DNA from: Cavia porcellus
Lineage: Eukaryota; Chordata; Mammalia; Rodentia; Caviidae
Direction: 5' to 3'
DNA length: 64,000 nt
Assembly: GCF_034190915.1 (NCBI RefSeq)
Contig: NW_026947501.1
Location: forward strand, 3,844,001-3,908,000
The notes beneath the pieces were generated by a model, which did not search any database, was not told the DNA's origin, and saw only the letters and a program-made list of their open reading frames with translations. Made by a program: the position numbers and the translations under genes. Shown one piece after another: positions 1-12,500 of this stretch (positions within the stretch are counted from its first letter, which is position 1; each line of letters opens with the position of its first letter).

Positions 1-45
1 GGTCAGGAAACATGCAGTGGCAATGTAGGATAGGTTACTAAAAAA

Positions 46-60
46 CATCGCGGGGTGGTG
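46..60 (+). other. Dyad box B (CATCGC-GGG-GTGGTG), representative
   Basis: Six-base arms flank a GGG loop. In RNA the arms pair as C-G, A-U, U-G, C-G, G-U and C-G; in DNA two positions are wobble mismatches. The box recurs once per monomer with frequent CG to CA or TG changes. A role in cruciform or hairpin formation is inference. Confidence 0.55.
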
Positions 61-183
61 CGCATTGTAAGGGTTACTAACAGGTCATTCAGTAATAGGA
101 GTGAGAAATACATCATGGTGTGGTGTAAATCAGAGCGCCTGAATCAAGATAGACAGTGAGTGGCAACGGCGGATGGAGAAAAG

Positions 184-198
184 CACCACGGGGTGGTC
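184..198 (+). other. Dyad box A (ACCAC-GGG-GTGGT), representative
   Basis: A perfect 5 bp inverted repeat (ACCAC and GTGGT) flanks a three-base loop. It recurs once per monomer, most often as caccacggggtggtc. Common variants are CCATGG (an NcoI site) and CCACAGGG, both CpG-decay forms. Confidence 0.6.
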
Positions 199-210
199 AG
201 CATGGGGAGG
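190..210 (+). other. Two-tetrad G-quadruplex candidate, representative
   Basis: The runs are GGGG (190-193), GG (195-196), GGGG (204-207) and GG (209-210), separated by 1, 7 and 1 bases. This fits a two-tetrad quadruplex pattern, which is weaker than the usual three-tetrad type. It is part of the consensus and so recurs about 300 times on the same strand. Confidence 0.4.
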
Positions 211-318
211 TCAGGAAACATGCAGTGGCAATGAAAGATAAGTTTCTGAAAAACATCGCAGGGTAGTGGGCATTGTACGGGTTTCTAACAGGCCATTCAC
301 TAGTAGGAATGAGAAAAG

Positions 319-333
319 CATCACGGGGTGGTG
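319..333 (+). other. Dyad box C (CATCAC-GGG-GTGGTG), representative
   Basis: Six-base arms flank GGG, with one T-G wobble and five Watson-Crick pairs. This is the third dyad of the monomer and is present in almost every copy. It is followed by gtgaatcgga. Confidence 0.6.
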
Positions 334-3300
334 TGAATCGGAGGGCCTGAATCAGGATAGGCCATGAGTGGCAATGTAGGATGGAGAAAACACCACGGGT
401 TTGTTAGCTTGGGGAGGCAAGGAAACATGCAGTGGCAATGTCGAATAGGTTTCTGATAAACATCGCTCGGTGGTACGCATTGTAAGGGTTTCTAACAGGC
501 CGTTCACTGTTAGGAGTGAGAACAACGTCACGGGGTGGTGTGAAACGGATGGCCTCAATTAGGATAGGCATTGAGTGGCAATGTAGGATGGAGAAAAGCA
601 CCACAGGGTGGTCAGCATGGGGAGGTGAGGAAACATGCAGTAGCAATGTAGGATAGGTTCCTGAAAAAAAAAGCGGAATGGTGTGCAATGTAAGGGTTTA
701 AAACAGGCCATTCACTAGTAGGAGTGAGAAAAACATCACGGGGTGGTGTGAATCGGAGGGCCTGAATTTGGATAGGCAGTGAGTGGTAACGTAAAATGGA
801 GAAAAGCACCTCGGTGTGGTCAGTATGGGGAGGTGAGGAAACATGCAGTGGCAATGTAGGATAGGTTTCTGAAAAACATCGCGGGGTGGTGCGCATTATA
901 AGGGTGTGTAACAGGCCATTCACTAGTAGGAGTGACAAAAATATAACGGAGTGGTGTGAATCGGAGGGCCTGATTCAGGATAGGCAGTGAGTGGCAACAT
1001 AGGATGGAGAAAAGCACTTCGGGGTGGTCAGGATGGGGAGGTCAGGAAACTTGTATTGGCAATGTTGGTTAGGTTTCTGAAAAACATTGTAGGGTGGTGC
1101 TCATTGTAAGGGTTTCTAAAAGGCCATTCACTTGTAGGAGTGAGAAATACATTACGGGTGGTGTGAATCGGAGGGCCTGATTCAAGTTATACAGTGATTG
1201 GCAATGTAGGATGGAGAAAAGCACCACAGGTTGGTGAGCATGGGGAGGTGAGGAAACATGCAGTGGCAATGTAGGATAGTTTTCTGAAAAACATCACAGG
1301 GTGGTGCGCATTGTAAGGGTTTCTAACAGGCCATTCACTAGTAGGAGTGAGAAATACATCACGGGGTGGTGTGAATTGGAAGGCTTGAATCAGGATAGGC
1401 AGTGAGTGGCAATGTAGGATGGAGAAAAGCACCACGGTGTGGTCAGCATGGGGAGGTCAGGAAACATGCAGTGTCAATGTAGGAGAGGGTTCTGAAAAAC
1501 ATCGCGGGTGGTGAGAATTGTAAGGGTTTCTAACAGCGCATTCACTGGAAGGAGTGAGAAAAAGATCACGGGGTGGTGTGAATCGGAGGGCCTGAATTAG
1601 ATTAAGCATTGAGTGTCCATGTATGATGGAGACAAGCACCACAGGTTGGTCAGCATGGGGAGGTGAGGAAACATGCAGTGGCAATGTAGGATAGGTTTCT
1701 GAAAAACAAGTGGGGTGGTGCGCATTGTAAGGGTTTCTACCAGGCCATTCTCTAGTAGGAGTGAAAAAAACATCCCGGGTGGTGTGAATCGGAGGGCCAT
1801 AATTAGTATAGGCAGTGAGTGGCAATGTAGGATGGAGAAAAGCACCATGGGGTGGTCATCATGGGGAGGTCAGGAAACACGCAGTGGCAATATAGGATAG
1901 TTTTCTGAAAAACATCAAGGGGTGGTGCGCATTGTAAGGGTTTCTAACAGGCCATTCACTAGTTTAAGTGAGAAAAACATCACAGGGTGGTGTGAATCAG
2001 AAGTTCTGAATTAGGATAGACAGTGAGTGCAATGTAGGATGGAGAAAAGCACCACGGGGTGTTCAGCATGGGGAGGTCAGGAAACATGCATTGGCAATGT
2101 AGGATAGGTTTCTGAAAAACATCGCCAGGTGGTGCGCATTGTAAGGCTTTCTAACAGGGCATTCTCTAGTAGAAGTGAGAAAAACATAACGGGGTGGTGT
2201 GAATCGGAGGGCTTGAATTTGGATAGGCAGTGAGTGGTAACGTAAAATGGAGAAAAGCAACTCGGTGTGGTCAGCAAGGGGAGGTGAGGAAACATGCAGT
2301 GGCAATGTAGGATATTTTTCTGAAAAAAAGAGTGGGGTGGTGCGCATTGTAAGGGTTTCTAACAGGCCATTCACTAGTAGGAGTGAGAAAAACATCACGG
2401 CGTGGTGTGAATCGGAAGGCCTGAATTAGGATAGGCAGTGAGGGCAATGTAGGATGGAGAAAAGCACCACGGGGTGGTTATCATGGGGATGTCAGGAAAC
2501 ATGCAGTGGCAATGTAGGTTAGTTTTCTGAAAAACATCACGGTGTGGTGCAGATTGTAAGGGTTTCTAACTGTCCATTCCCTAGTAGGATTGAGAAAAAT
2601 ATAATGTGCTGGTGTGAATTGGAGGGCCTGAATCAGGAAAGGCTGTGAGTGGCAATGTAGAATGGAGAAAAGCACCACGGGGTGGTCAGTATGGGGAGGT
2701 CAGGAAACATGCATTGGCAATGTAGGATAGGTTTCTGAAAAACATCGCAGCGTAGTGCGCATTTTAAGGGTTTCTAACAGGCCATTCACTATTAGGAGTG
2801 AGAAATACAACATGGTGTGGGGTGAATCGGAGGGTCTGAATCAAGTTAGACAGTGAGTGGCAATGTAGGATGGAGAAAAGCACCATGGGTTGGTGAGCAT
2901 GGGGAGGTTAGGAAACATGCATTGGCAGTGTAGGAAAGGTTTCTGAAAAACGTCGCGGGGTGGGGCGTATTGTAAGTGTTTGTAGTAGGCCATTCACTAG
3001 TAGGAGTGAGAAAAACATCACGGGGTGGTGTAAATCGAGGGCCTGAATTAGGATAGGCAGTGACTGGCAATGAAAATGGAGAAAAGCACCACGGGATGGT
3101 CAACATGGGGAGGTCAGGAAACATGCAATGGCAATGAAGGATAGGTTACTGGAAAACATCGCGGGGTGGTGCGCATTGTAAGGGTTTCTAACAGTCCATT
3201 CACTAGTAGGAGAGAGAAAAACATCCCGGGGTGGTGTAAATCAGAGGGCCTGAATTAGGATAGGCATTGAGTGGCAATGTAGGATGGAGAAAAGCACCAC

Positions 3301-4771
3301 GGGGAGGTCAGCATGGGGAGGTGAGGAAACATGCAGTGGCAATGTAGGATAGGTTTCTGGAAAAAAAGCGGGGTAGTGCGCACTGTAAGGGTTTCTAACA
3401 GGCAATTCACTAGTAGGAGTGAGAAAAACATCATGGATGGTGTGAATCAGAGGGCCTGAATTAGGATAGGCAGTGAGTGGCAATGTAGGATAGAGAAAAG
3501 CACCACGGGGTGGTCATCATGAGGAGGTCAGGAAACATGCAGTGGCAATGTAGGTTAGTTTTTTGAAAAACATCACGGAGTGGTGCGCATTGTAAGGGTT
3601 TCTAACTGGCCATTCACTAGTAGGAGAGAGAAAATCATCACGGCTGGTGTGAATCAGATGTTCTGAATTAGGAAAGGCAGTTAGTGGCAATGTAGGATGG
3701 AGAAAAGCACCATGGGTTGGTCAGCATGGGGAGGTCTGGAAACATGCATTGGCAATGTAGGATAGGTTTCTGAAAAACATGGCCGGGTGGTGCGCATTGT
3801 AAGGCTATCTAACTGGCCATTCACTAGTAGAATAGAGAAAAATGTCACGGGGTGGTTTGAATCAGAGGGCCTGAATTCGGAGAAGCAGTGAGTGGCAATG
3901 TAAAATGGAGAAAAGCACGACGGTGTGGTCAGCATGGGGAGGTGAGGAAACATGCAGTGGCAATGTTGGATAGGTTTCTGAAAAACATCGCGGGGTGGTT
4001 CGCATTGTAAGGGTTTCTAAAAGGCCTTTCACTAGTAGGAGTGAGAAAAAAATCACGGGGTGGTGTGAATCGCAGGCCTTGAATTAGGATAGGCAGTGAG
4101 TGGCAATGTAGGATGGAGAAAAGCAACATGGGTTTGTCAGCATGGGGAGGCAAGGAAACATGCAGTGGCAATGTAAAATAGGTTTCGGATAAACATCTTT
4201 GGGTGGTGCGAATTGTAAGAGTTTCTAACCAGCCATTCAATTGTACGAGTGAGAACAACATCACGGGGTGGTGTGAATCGAAGGGCCTGATTTAGGATAG
4301 GCAGTGAGTGGCAAACTAGGATGGAGAAAAGCACCACGGGGTGGTCAGCATAGGGAGGTCAAGAAACATGCAGTGGCAATGTAGGATAGGTTTCTGAAAA
4401 AAATAGCGGTGTGGTTCGCATTGTAAGGCTTTCTAACAGGCCATTCACTAGTAGGAGTGAAAAAAACATCACGGGGTGGTGTTAATCGAAGGGCCTGATT
4501 TAGGATAGGAAGTGAGTTGCAATGTAGGATGGAGGAAAACACCATGGGGTGGTCAGGATGGTGAGGTCAGGACACATGCAGTGGCTATGTTGGATAGGTT
4601 TCTGAAAAACATCACGGGGTTGTATGCATTGTAATGGTTTCTAACAGGCCATTCACTAGTAGAAGTAGAAAAAGATCGCAGGGTGGTGTTAATCAGAGGG
4701 CCAGAATCAGGATAGGCAGTGAGTGGCAATGTAGGATGGAGGAAAGCACCACGGGGTGGTCAGGATGGGGA

Positions 4772-7700
4772 GGTCAGGAAACATGCAGTGGCAATGTAGG
4801 ATAGGTTACTAAAAAACATCGCGGGGTGGTGCGCATTGTAAGGGTTACTAACAGGTCATTCAGTAATAGGAGTGAGAAATACATCATGGTGTGGTGTAAA
4901 TCAGAGCGCCTGAATCAAGATAGACAGTGAGTGGCAACGGCGGATGGAGAAAAGCACCACGGGGTGGTCAGCATGGGGAGGTCAGGAAACATGCAGTGGC
5001 AATGAAAGATAAGTTTCTGAAAAACATCGCAGGGTAGTGGGCATTGTACGGGTTTCTAACAGGCCATTCACTAGTAGGAATGAGAAAAGCATCACGGGGT
5101 GGTGTGAATCGGAGGGCCTGAATCAGGATAGGCCATTAGTGGCAATGTAGGATGGAGAAAACACCACGGGTTTGTTAGCATGGGGAGGCAAGGAAACATG
5201 CAGTGGCAATGTCGAATAGGTTTCTGATAAACATCGCTCGGTGGTACGCATTGTAAGGGTTTCTAACAGGCCGTTCACTGTTAGGAGTGAGAACAACGTC
5301 ACGGGGTGGTGTGAAACGGATGGCCTCAATTAGGATAGGCATTGAGTGGCAATGTAGGATGGAGAAAAGCACCACAGGGTGGTCAGCATGGGGAGGTGAG
5401 GAAACATGCAGTAGCAATGTAGGATAGGTTCCTGAAAAAAAAAGCGGAATGGTGTGCAATGTAAGGGTTTAAAACAGGCCATTCACTAGTAGGAGTGAGA
5501 AAAACATCACGGGGTGGTGTGAATCGGAGGGCCTGAATTTGGATAGGCAGTGAGTGGTAACGTAAAATGGAGAAAAGCACCTCGGTGTGGTCAGTATGGG
5601 GAGGTGAGGAAACATGCAGTGGCAATGTAGGATAGGTTTCTGAAAAACATCGCGGGGTGGTGCGCATTATAAGGGTGTGTAACAGGCCATTCACTAGTAG
5701 GAGTGACAAAAATATAACGGAGTGGTGTGAATCGGAGGGCCTGATTCAGGATAGGCAGTGAGTGGCAACATAGGATGGAGAAAAGCACTTCGGGGTGGTC
5801 AGGATGGGGAGGTCAGGAAACTTGTATTGGCAATGTTGGTTAGGTTTCTGAAAAACATTGTAGGGTGGTGCTCATTGTAAGGGTTTCTAAAAGGCCATTC
5901 ACTTGTAGGAGTGAGAAATACATTACGGGGTGGTGTGAATCGGAGGGCCTGATTCAAGTTATACAGTGATTGGCAATGTAGGATGGAGAAAAGCACCACA
6001 GGTTGGTGAGCATGGGGAGGTGAGGAAACATGCAGTGGCAATGTAGGATAGTTTTCTGAAAAACATCACAGGGTGGTGCGCATTGTAAGGGTTTCTAACA
6101 GGCCATTCACTAGTAGGAGTGAGAAATACATCACGGGGTGGTGTGAATTGGAAGGCTTGAATCAGGATAGGCAGTGAGTGGCAATGTAGGATGGAGAAAA
6201 GCACCACGGTGTGGTCAGCATGGGGAGGTCAGGAAACATGCAGTGTCAATGTAGGAGAGGGTTCTGAAAAACATCGCGGGTGGTGAGAATTGTAAGGGTT
6301 TCTAACAGCGCATTCACTGGAAGGAGTGAGAAAAAGATCACGGGGTGGTGTGAATCGGAGGGCCTGAATTAGATTAAGCATTGAGTGTCCATGTATGATG
6401 GAGACAAGCACCACAGGTTGGTCAGCATGGGGAGGTGAGGAAACATGCAGTGGCAATGTAGGATAGGTTTCTGAAAAACAAGTGGGGTGGTGCGCATTGT
6501 AAGGGTTTCTACCAGGCCATTCTCTAGTAGGAGTGAAAAAAACATCCCGGGTGGTGTGAATCGGAGGGCCATAATTAGTATAGGCAGTGAGTGGCAATGT
6601 AGGATGGAGAAAAGCACCATGGGGTGGTCATCATGGGGAGGTCAGGAAACACGCAGTGGCAATATAGGATAGTTTTCTGAAAAACATCAAGGGGTGGTGC
6701 GCATTGTAAGGGTTTCTAACAGGCCATTCACTAGTTTAAGTGAGAAAAACATCACAGGGTGGTGTGAATCAGAAGTTCTGAATTAGGATAGACAGTGAGT
6801 GCAATGTAGGATGGAGAAAAGCACCACGGGGTGTTCAGCATGGGGAGGTCAGGAAACATGCATTGGCAATGTAGGATAGGTTTCTGAAAAACATCGCCAG
6901 GTGGTGCGCATTGTAAGGCTTTCTAACAGGGCATTCTCTAGTAGAAGTGAGAAAAACATAACGGGGTGGTGTGAATCGGAGGGCTTGAATTTGGATAGGC
7001 AGTGAGTGGTAACGTAAAATGGAGAAAAGCAACTCGGTGTGGTCAGCAAGGGGAGGTGAGGAAACATGCAGTGGCAATGTAGGATATTTTTCTGAAAAAA
7101 AGAGTGGGGTGGTGCGCATTGTAAGGGTTTCTAACAGGCCATTCACTAGTAGGAGTGAGAAAAACATCACGGCGTGGTGTGAATCGGAAGGCCTGAATTA
7201 GGATAGGCAGTGAGGGCAATGTAGGATGGAGAAAAGCACCACGGGGTGGTTATCATGGGGATGTCAGGAAACATGCAGTGGCAATGTAGGTTAGTTTTCT
7301 GAAAAACATCACGGTGTGGTGCAGATTGTAAGGGTTTCTAACTGTCCATTCCCTAGTAGGATTGAGAAAAATATAATGTGCTGGTGTGAATTGGAGGGCC
7401 TGAATCAGGAAAGGCTGTGAGTGGCAATGTAGAATGGAGAAAAGCACCACGGGGTGGTCAGTATGGGGAGGTCAGGAAACATGCATTGGCAATGTAGGAT
7501 AGGTTTCTGAAAAACATCGCAGCGTAGTGCGCATTTTAAGGGTTTCTAACAGGCCATTCACTATTAGGAGTGAGAAATACAACATGGTGTGGGGTGAATC
7601 GGAGGGTCTGAATCAAGTTAGACAGTGAGTGGCAATGTAGGATGGAGAAAAGCACCATGGGTTGGTGAGCATGGGGAGGTTAGGAAACATGCATTGGCAG

Positions 7701-9543
7701 TGTAGGAAAGGTTTCTGAAAAACGTCGCGGGGTGGGGCGTATTGTAAGTGTTTGTAGTAGGCCATTCACTAGTAGGAGTGAGAAAAACATCACGGGGTGG
7801 TGTAAATCGAGGGCCTGAATTAGGATAGGCAGTGACTGGCAATGAAAATGGAGAAAAGCACCACGGGATGGTCAACATGGGGAGGTCAGGAAACATGCAA
7901 TGGCAATGAAGGATAGGTTACTGGAAAACATCGCGGGGTGGTGCGCATTGTAAGGGTTTCTAACAGTCCATTCACTAGTAGGAGAGAGAAAAACATCCCG
8001 GGGTGGTGTAAATCAGAGGGCCTGAATTAGGATAGGCATTGAGTGGCAATGTAGGATGGAGAAAAGCACCACGGGGAGGTCAGCATGGGGAGGTGAGGAA
8101 ACATGCAGTGGCAATGTAGGATAGGTTTCTGGAAAAAAAGCGGGGTAGTGCGCACTGTAAGGGTTTCTAACAGGCAATTCACTAGTAGGAGTGAGAAAAA
8201 CATCATGGATGGTGTGAATCAGAGGGCCTGAATTAGGATAGGCAGTGAGTGGCAATGTAGGATAGAGAAAAGCACCACGGGGTGGTCATCATGAGGAGGT
8301 CAGGAAACATGCAGTGGCAATGTAGGTTAGTTTTTTGAAAAACATCACGGAGTGGTGCGCATTGTAAGGGTTTCTAACTGGCCATTCACTAGTAGGAGAG
8401 AGAAAATCATCACGGCTGGTGTGAATCAGATGTTCTGAATTAGGAAAGGCAGTTAGTGGCAATGTAGGATGGAGAAAAGCACCATGGGTTGGTCAGCATG
8501 GGGAGGTCTGGAAACATGCATTGGCAATGTAGGATAGGTTTCTGAAAAACATGGCCGGGTGGTGCGCATTGTAAGGCTATCTAACTGGCCATTCACTAGT
8601 AGAATAGAGAAAAATGTCACGGGGTGGTTTGAATCAGAGGGCCTGAATTCGGAGAAGCAGTGAGTGGCAATGTAAAATGGAGAAAAGCACGACGGTGTGG
8701 TCAGCATGGGGAGGTGAGGAAACATGCAGTGGCAATGTTGGATAGGTTTCTGAAAAACATCGCAGGGTGGTTCGCATTGTAAGGGTTTCTAAAAGGCCTT
8801 TCACTAGTAGGAGTGAGAAAAAAATCACGGGGTGGTGTGAATCGCAGGCCTTGAATTAGGATAGGCAGTGAGTGGCAATGTAGGATGGAGAAAAGCAACA
8901 TGGGTTTGTCAGCATGGGGAGGCAAGGAAACATGCAGTGGCAATGTAAAATAGGTTTCGGATAAACATCTTTGGGTGGTGCGAATTGTAAGAGTTTCTAA
9001 CCAGCCATTCAATTGTACGAGTGAGAACAACATCACGGGGTGGTGTGAATCGAAGGGCCTGATTTAGGATAGGCAGTGAGTGGCAAACTAGGATGGAGAA
9101 AAGCACCACGGGGTGGTCAGCATAGGGAGGTCAAGAAACATGCAGTGGCAATGTAGGATAAGTTTCTGAAAAAAATAGCGGTGTGGTTCGCATTGTAAGG
9201 CTTTCTAACAGGCCATTCACTAGTAGGAGTGAAAAAAACATCACGGGGTGGTGTTAATCGAAGGGCCTGATTTAGGATAGGAAGTGAGTTGCAATGTAGG
9301 ATGGAGGAAAACACCATGGGGTGGTCAGGATGGTGAGGTCAGGACACATGCAGTGGCTATGTTGGATAGGTTTCTGAAAAACATCACGGGGTTGTATGCA
9401 TTGTAATGGTTTCTAACAGGCCATTCACTAGTAGAAGTAGAAAAAGATCGCAGGGTGGTGTTAATCAGAGGGCCAGAATCAGGATAGGCAGTGAGTGGCA
9501 ATGTAGGATGGAGGAAAGCACCACGGGGTGGTCAGGATGGGGA
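4772..9543 (+). repeat. HOR-A copy 2 (23-mer)
   Basis: This is the second full unit, 4,772 bp, offset 4,771-4,772 from copy 1. Near-identity over 4.77 kb implies very recent duplication or conversion. Monomers in its last quarter (from about 8,450) follow the same order as HOR-B monomers at 20,780-22,140, so A and B share an older ancestor. Confidence 0.93.
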
Positions 9544-12500
9544 GGTCAGGAAACATGCAGTGGCAATGTAGGATAGGTTACTAAAAAACATCGCGGGGTG
9601 GTGCGCATTGTAAGGGTTACTAACAGGTCATTCAGTAATAGGAGTGAGAAATACATCATGGTGTGGTGTAAATCAGAGCGCCTGAATCAAGATAGACAGT
9701 GAGTGGCAACGGCGGATGGAGAAAAGCACCACGGGGTGGTCAGCATGGGGAGGTCAGGAAACATGCAGTGGCAATGAAAGATAAGTTTCTGAAAAACATC
9801 GCAGGGTAGTGGGCATTGTACGGGTTTCTAACAGGCCATTCACTAGTAGGAATGAGAAAAGCATCACGGGGTGGTGTGAATCGGAGGGCCTGAATCAGGA
9901 TAGGCCATGAGTGGCAATGTAGGATGGAGAAAACACCACGGGTTTGTTAGCATGGGGAGGCAAGGAAACATGCAGTGGCAATGTCGAATAGGTTTCTGAT
10001 AAACATCGCTCGGTGGTACGCATTGTAAGGGTTTCTAACAGGCCGTTCACTGTTAGGAGTGAGAACAACGTCACGGGGTGGTGTGAAACGGATGGCCTCA
10101 ATTAGGATAGGCATTGAGTGGCAATGTAGGATGGAGAAAAGCACCACAGGGTGGTCAGCATGGGGAGGTGAGGAAACATGCAGTAGCAATGTAGGATAGG
10201 TTCCTGAAAAAAAAAGCGGAATGGTGTGCAATCTAAGGGTTTAAAACAGGCCATTCACTAGTAGGAGTGAGAAAAACATCACGGGGTGGTGTGAATCGGA
10301 GGGCCTGAATTTGGATAGGCAGTGAGTGGTAACGTAAAATGGAGAAAAGCACCTCGGTGTGGTCAGTATGGGGAGGTGAGGAAACATGCAGTGGCAATGT
10401 AGGATAGGTTTCTGAAAAACATCGCGGGGTGGTGCGCATTATAAGGGTGTGTAACAGGCCATTCACTAGTAGGAGTGACAAAAATATAACGGAGTGGTGT
10501 GAATCGGAGGGCCTGATTCAGGATAGGCAGTGAGTGGCAACATAGGATGGAGAAAAGCACTTCGGGGTGGTCAGGATGGGGAGGTCAGGAAACTTGTATT
10601 GGCAATGTTGGTTAGGTTTCTGAAAAACATTGTAGGGTGGTGCTCATTGTAAGGGTTTCTAAAAGGCCATTCACTTGTAGGAGTGAGAAATACATTACGG
10701 GGTGGTGTGAATCGGAGGGCCTGATTCAAGTTAGACAGTGATTGGCAATGTAGGATGGAGAAAAGCACCACAGGTTGGTGAGCATGGGGAGGTGTGGAAA
10801 CATGCAGTGGCAATGTAGGATAGTTTTCTGAAAAACATCACAGGGTGGTGCGCATTGTAAGGGTTTCTAACAGGCCATTCACTAGTAGGAGTGAGAAATA
10901 CATCACGGGGTGGTGTGAATTGGAAGGCTTGAATCAGGATAGGCAGTGAGTGGCAATGTAGGATGGAGAAAAGCACCACGGTGTGCTCAGCATGGGGAGG
11001 TCAGGAAACATGCAGTGTCAATGTAGGAGAGGGTTCTGAAAAACATCGCGGGTGGTGAGAATTGTAAGGGTTTCTAACAGCGCATTCACTGGAAGGAGAG
11101 AGAAAAAGATCACGGGGTGGTGTGAATCGGAGGGCCTGAATTAGATTAAGCATTGAGTGTCCATGAATGATGCAGACAACAATGTAGGATAGGTTTCTGA
11201 AAAAAAAGTGGGGTGGTGCGCATTGTAAGGGTTTCTACCAGGCCATTCACTAGTAGGAGTGAAAAAAAACATCCCGGGTGGTGTGAATCGGAGGGCCATA
11301 ATTAGTATAGGCAGTGAGTGGCAATGTAGGATGGAGAAAAGCACCATGGGGTGGTCATCATGGGGAGGTCAGGAAACTCGCAGTGGCAATATAGGATAGT
11401 TTTCCGAAAAACATCAAGGGGTGGTGCGCATTGTAAGGGTTTCTAACAGGCCATTCACTAGTTTAAGTGAGAAAAACGTCACAGGGTGGTGTGAATCAGA
11501 TGTTCTGAATTAGGATAGGCGGTGAGTGCAATGTAGGATGGAGAAAAGCACCACGGAGTGTTCAGCATGGGGAGGTCAGGAAACATGCATTGGCAATGTA
11601 GGATAGGTTTCTGAAAAACATCGCCAGGTGGTGCGCATTGTAAGGCTTTCTAACAGGGCATTCTCTAGTAGAAGTGAGAAAAACATAACGGGGTGGTGTG
11701 AATCGGAGGGCCTGAATTTGGACAGGCAGTGAGTGGTAACGTAAAATGGAGAAAAGCAACTCGGTGTGGTCAGCATGGGGAGGTGAGGATACATGCAGTG
11801 GCAATGTAGGATATTTTTTTGAAAAAAAGATTGGGGTGGTGCGCATTGTAAGGGTTTCTAACAGGCCATTCACTAGTAGGAGTGAGAAAAACATCACGGC
11901 GTGGTGTGAATCGGAAGGCCTGAATTAGGATAGGCAGTGAGGGCAATGTAGGATGGAGAAAAGCACCACAGGGTGGTTATCATTGGGATGTCAGGAAACA
12001 TGCAGTGGCAATGTAGGTTAGTTTTCTGAAAAACATCACGGTGTGGTGCAGATTGTAAGGGTTTCTAACTGTCCATTCCCTAGTAGGATTGAGAAAAATA
12101 TAATGTGCTGGTGTGAATTGGAGGGCCTGAATCAGGATAGGCAGTGAGTGGCAATGTAGAATGGAGAAAAGCACCACGGGGTGGTCAGTATGGGGAGGTC
12201 AGGAAACATGCAGTGGCAATGTAGGATAGGTTTCTGAAAAACATCGCAGCGTAGTCCGCATTTTAAGGGTTTCTAACAGGCCATTCACTATTAGGAGTGA
12301 GAAATACAACATGGTGTGGTGTGAATTGGAGGGCCTGAATCAAGTTAGACAGTGAGTGGCAATGTAGGATGCAGAAAAGCACAATGGGATGGTGAGCATG
12401 GGGAGGTTAGGAAACATGCATTGGCAATGTAGGAAAGGTTTCTGAAAAACGTCGCGGGATGGGGCGTATTGTAAGTGTTTGTAGTAGGCCATTCACTAGT

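Larger units (their letters stand above)
1..208 (+). repeat. Representative satellite monomer with internal three-subunit structure
   Basis: This is the first monomer, using ggtcagg as an arbitrary start. Three related boxes begin at 46, 111 and 184, and the next monomer's first box begins at 254, so the spacings are 65, 73 and 70 bp. Each box follows an A-rich tract and contains CAYCRC followed by GGGGTGGT. Two of the three subunits also share gcagtg, a short variable gap, then ggcaatgtaggat just upstream of the A-tract. Most monomers also carry one SpeI site (ACTAGT, seen at 299-304 in the next monomer). The similarity among the boxes indicates an ancestral subunit of about 69 bp that was triplicated. 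Confidence 0.8.
1..4771 (+). repeat. HOR-A copy 1 (23-mer)
   Basis: This segment of 23 monomers repeats from 4,772 with almost no change. The few differences noticed are at about 365 (ccatgagtgg versus ccattagtgg in copy 2), 406, a one-base indel in a G run near 1,157, a G/A change near 3,991, and another near 4,388 (gataggtt versus gataagtt). The start is set by the window edge, not by a biological boundary. Confidence 0.93.

Noticed and set aside
1773..1789. A sequence resembling a CENP-B box on the minus strand (TTCA-N4-A-NN-CGGG)
   Set aside because: It differs from the TTCG core at one base and exists only in the cccgggtgg variant of one HOR-A monomer class. The common consensus has about three mismatches. 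Most likely chance.
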